Source of the DNA: TWA4 sp051879215
GTDB lineage: Bacteria; Bacillota; Clostridia; Lachnospirales; Lachnospiraceae
DNA: 21,140 bases
Direction: 5' to 3'
NCBI GenBank assembly: GCA_051879215.1
Contig: JBJELP010000008.1
Span: 1 to 21,140 of the forward strand
The position numbers and the translations under genes are program-made. Below are positions 21,063 through 21,140 of the stretch, piece by piece. Under the pieces are notes generated by a model that saw only the letters and a list, made by a program, of their open reading frames with translations, was not told the DNA's origin and ran no database searches. Position 1 is the first letter of the stretch. Each line of letters starts with the position of its first letter.

Positions 21063-21109
21063 AAAGGGGCTGTCACACTAATTCACAATTTAGTGTGCGG
21101 TCCCTTTTT
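21063..21109. terminator. Terminator-like stem-loop at the right edge
   Basis: AAAGGG (21063-21068) pairs with CCCTTT (21102-21107), and CACACTAA (21074-21081) with TTAGTGTG (21090-21097), separated by an internal loop. TTTTTC follows on the plus strand. It resembles 12789-12833 in architecture and shares the GGGGCTG core. It may also end a minus-strand gene lying beyond the window, since short minus frames are open into the edge. Confidence 0.6.
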
Positions 21110-21140
21110 CGCACTTCAAGCCAGTCAGTATATCCACCAC

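Noticed and set aside
21090..21140. C-terminal end of a minus-strand gene entering from the right edge
   Set aside because: Two minus-strand frames are open for the few available codons and neither is recognisable, so no gene is called.

Overview
The window looks like chromosomal DNA from a low-to-moderate-GC Gram-positive anaerobe of the class Clostridia, most likely a Lachnospiraceae relative. This is inferred from the gene types: DnaD and DnaI/DnaC-type primosome proteins, a small alarmone synthetase, a yeast-type 2-isopropylmalate synthase, an ATG22/UMF1-type MFS protein, a CitA/CitB two-component pair and a BlaI/M56 pair. Strong AGGAGG ribosome sites and TTGACA-N17-TATAAT promoters agree with this. 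I see no prophage, transposase gene, CRISPR array, rRNA or tRNA.

Layout. Positions 1-1967 (minus strand) hold a BlaI-type repressor, an M56 metallopeptidase with an unusual outer domain, and the start of a third gene that runs off the left edge. Positions 2123-3575 (minus) hold a two-S1-domain RNA-binding protein followed by a RelQ-type (p)ppGpp synthetase, closed by a strong terminator. Positions 3649-5870 (minus) encode a DnaD-domain protein and a DnaI/DnaC-type helicase loader. Upstream lies a cluster of four perfect DnaA boxes (6048-6164). Next come murC, a divergent shikimate-kinase-like protein, a small membrane protein, an MFS transporter and a Zn-dependent phospholipase C-like protein (6170-10789, all minus).

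From 10932 three plus-strand units follow: a PII signalling protein with a structured leader, an XRE regulator, and a ferredoxin with four [4Fe-4S] motifs. Positions 12834-15099 (minus) form a metal-linked group: a homocysteine S-methyltransferase whose stop codon overlaps the start of a Fur-family regulator, then a metal permease with its own consensus promoter. A CitA/CitB-type kinase and regulator (15442-17753, plus) converge on a lone AbiEi-type protein (minus). At the right end, on the minus strand, is a 662-residue protein that joins a complete 2-isopropylmalate synthase to a complete AraC-type DNA-binding domain. About 500 bases of AT-rich, gene-poor DNA follow.

The most interesting items are four. 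First, the LeuA-AraC fusion has a possible set of repeated half-sites upstream. Second, a DnaA-box cluster sits in front of the dnaD/helicase-loader operon. Third, the PII gene has a long 5' hairpin leader and a tiny upstream reading frame. Fourth, the Fur regulator is translationally coupled to a zinc-type methyltransferase. Smaller observations include a 26-bp element present twice with only transition differences, and a family of related stem-loops.
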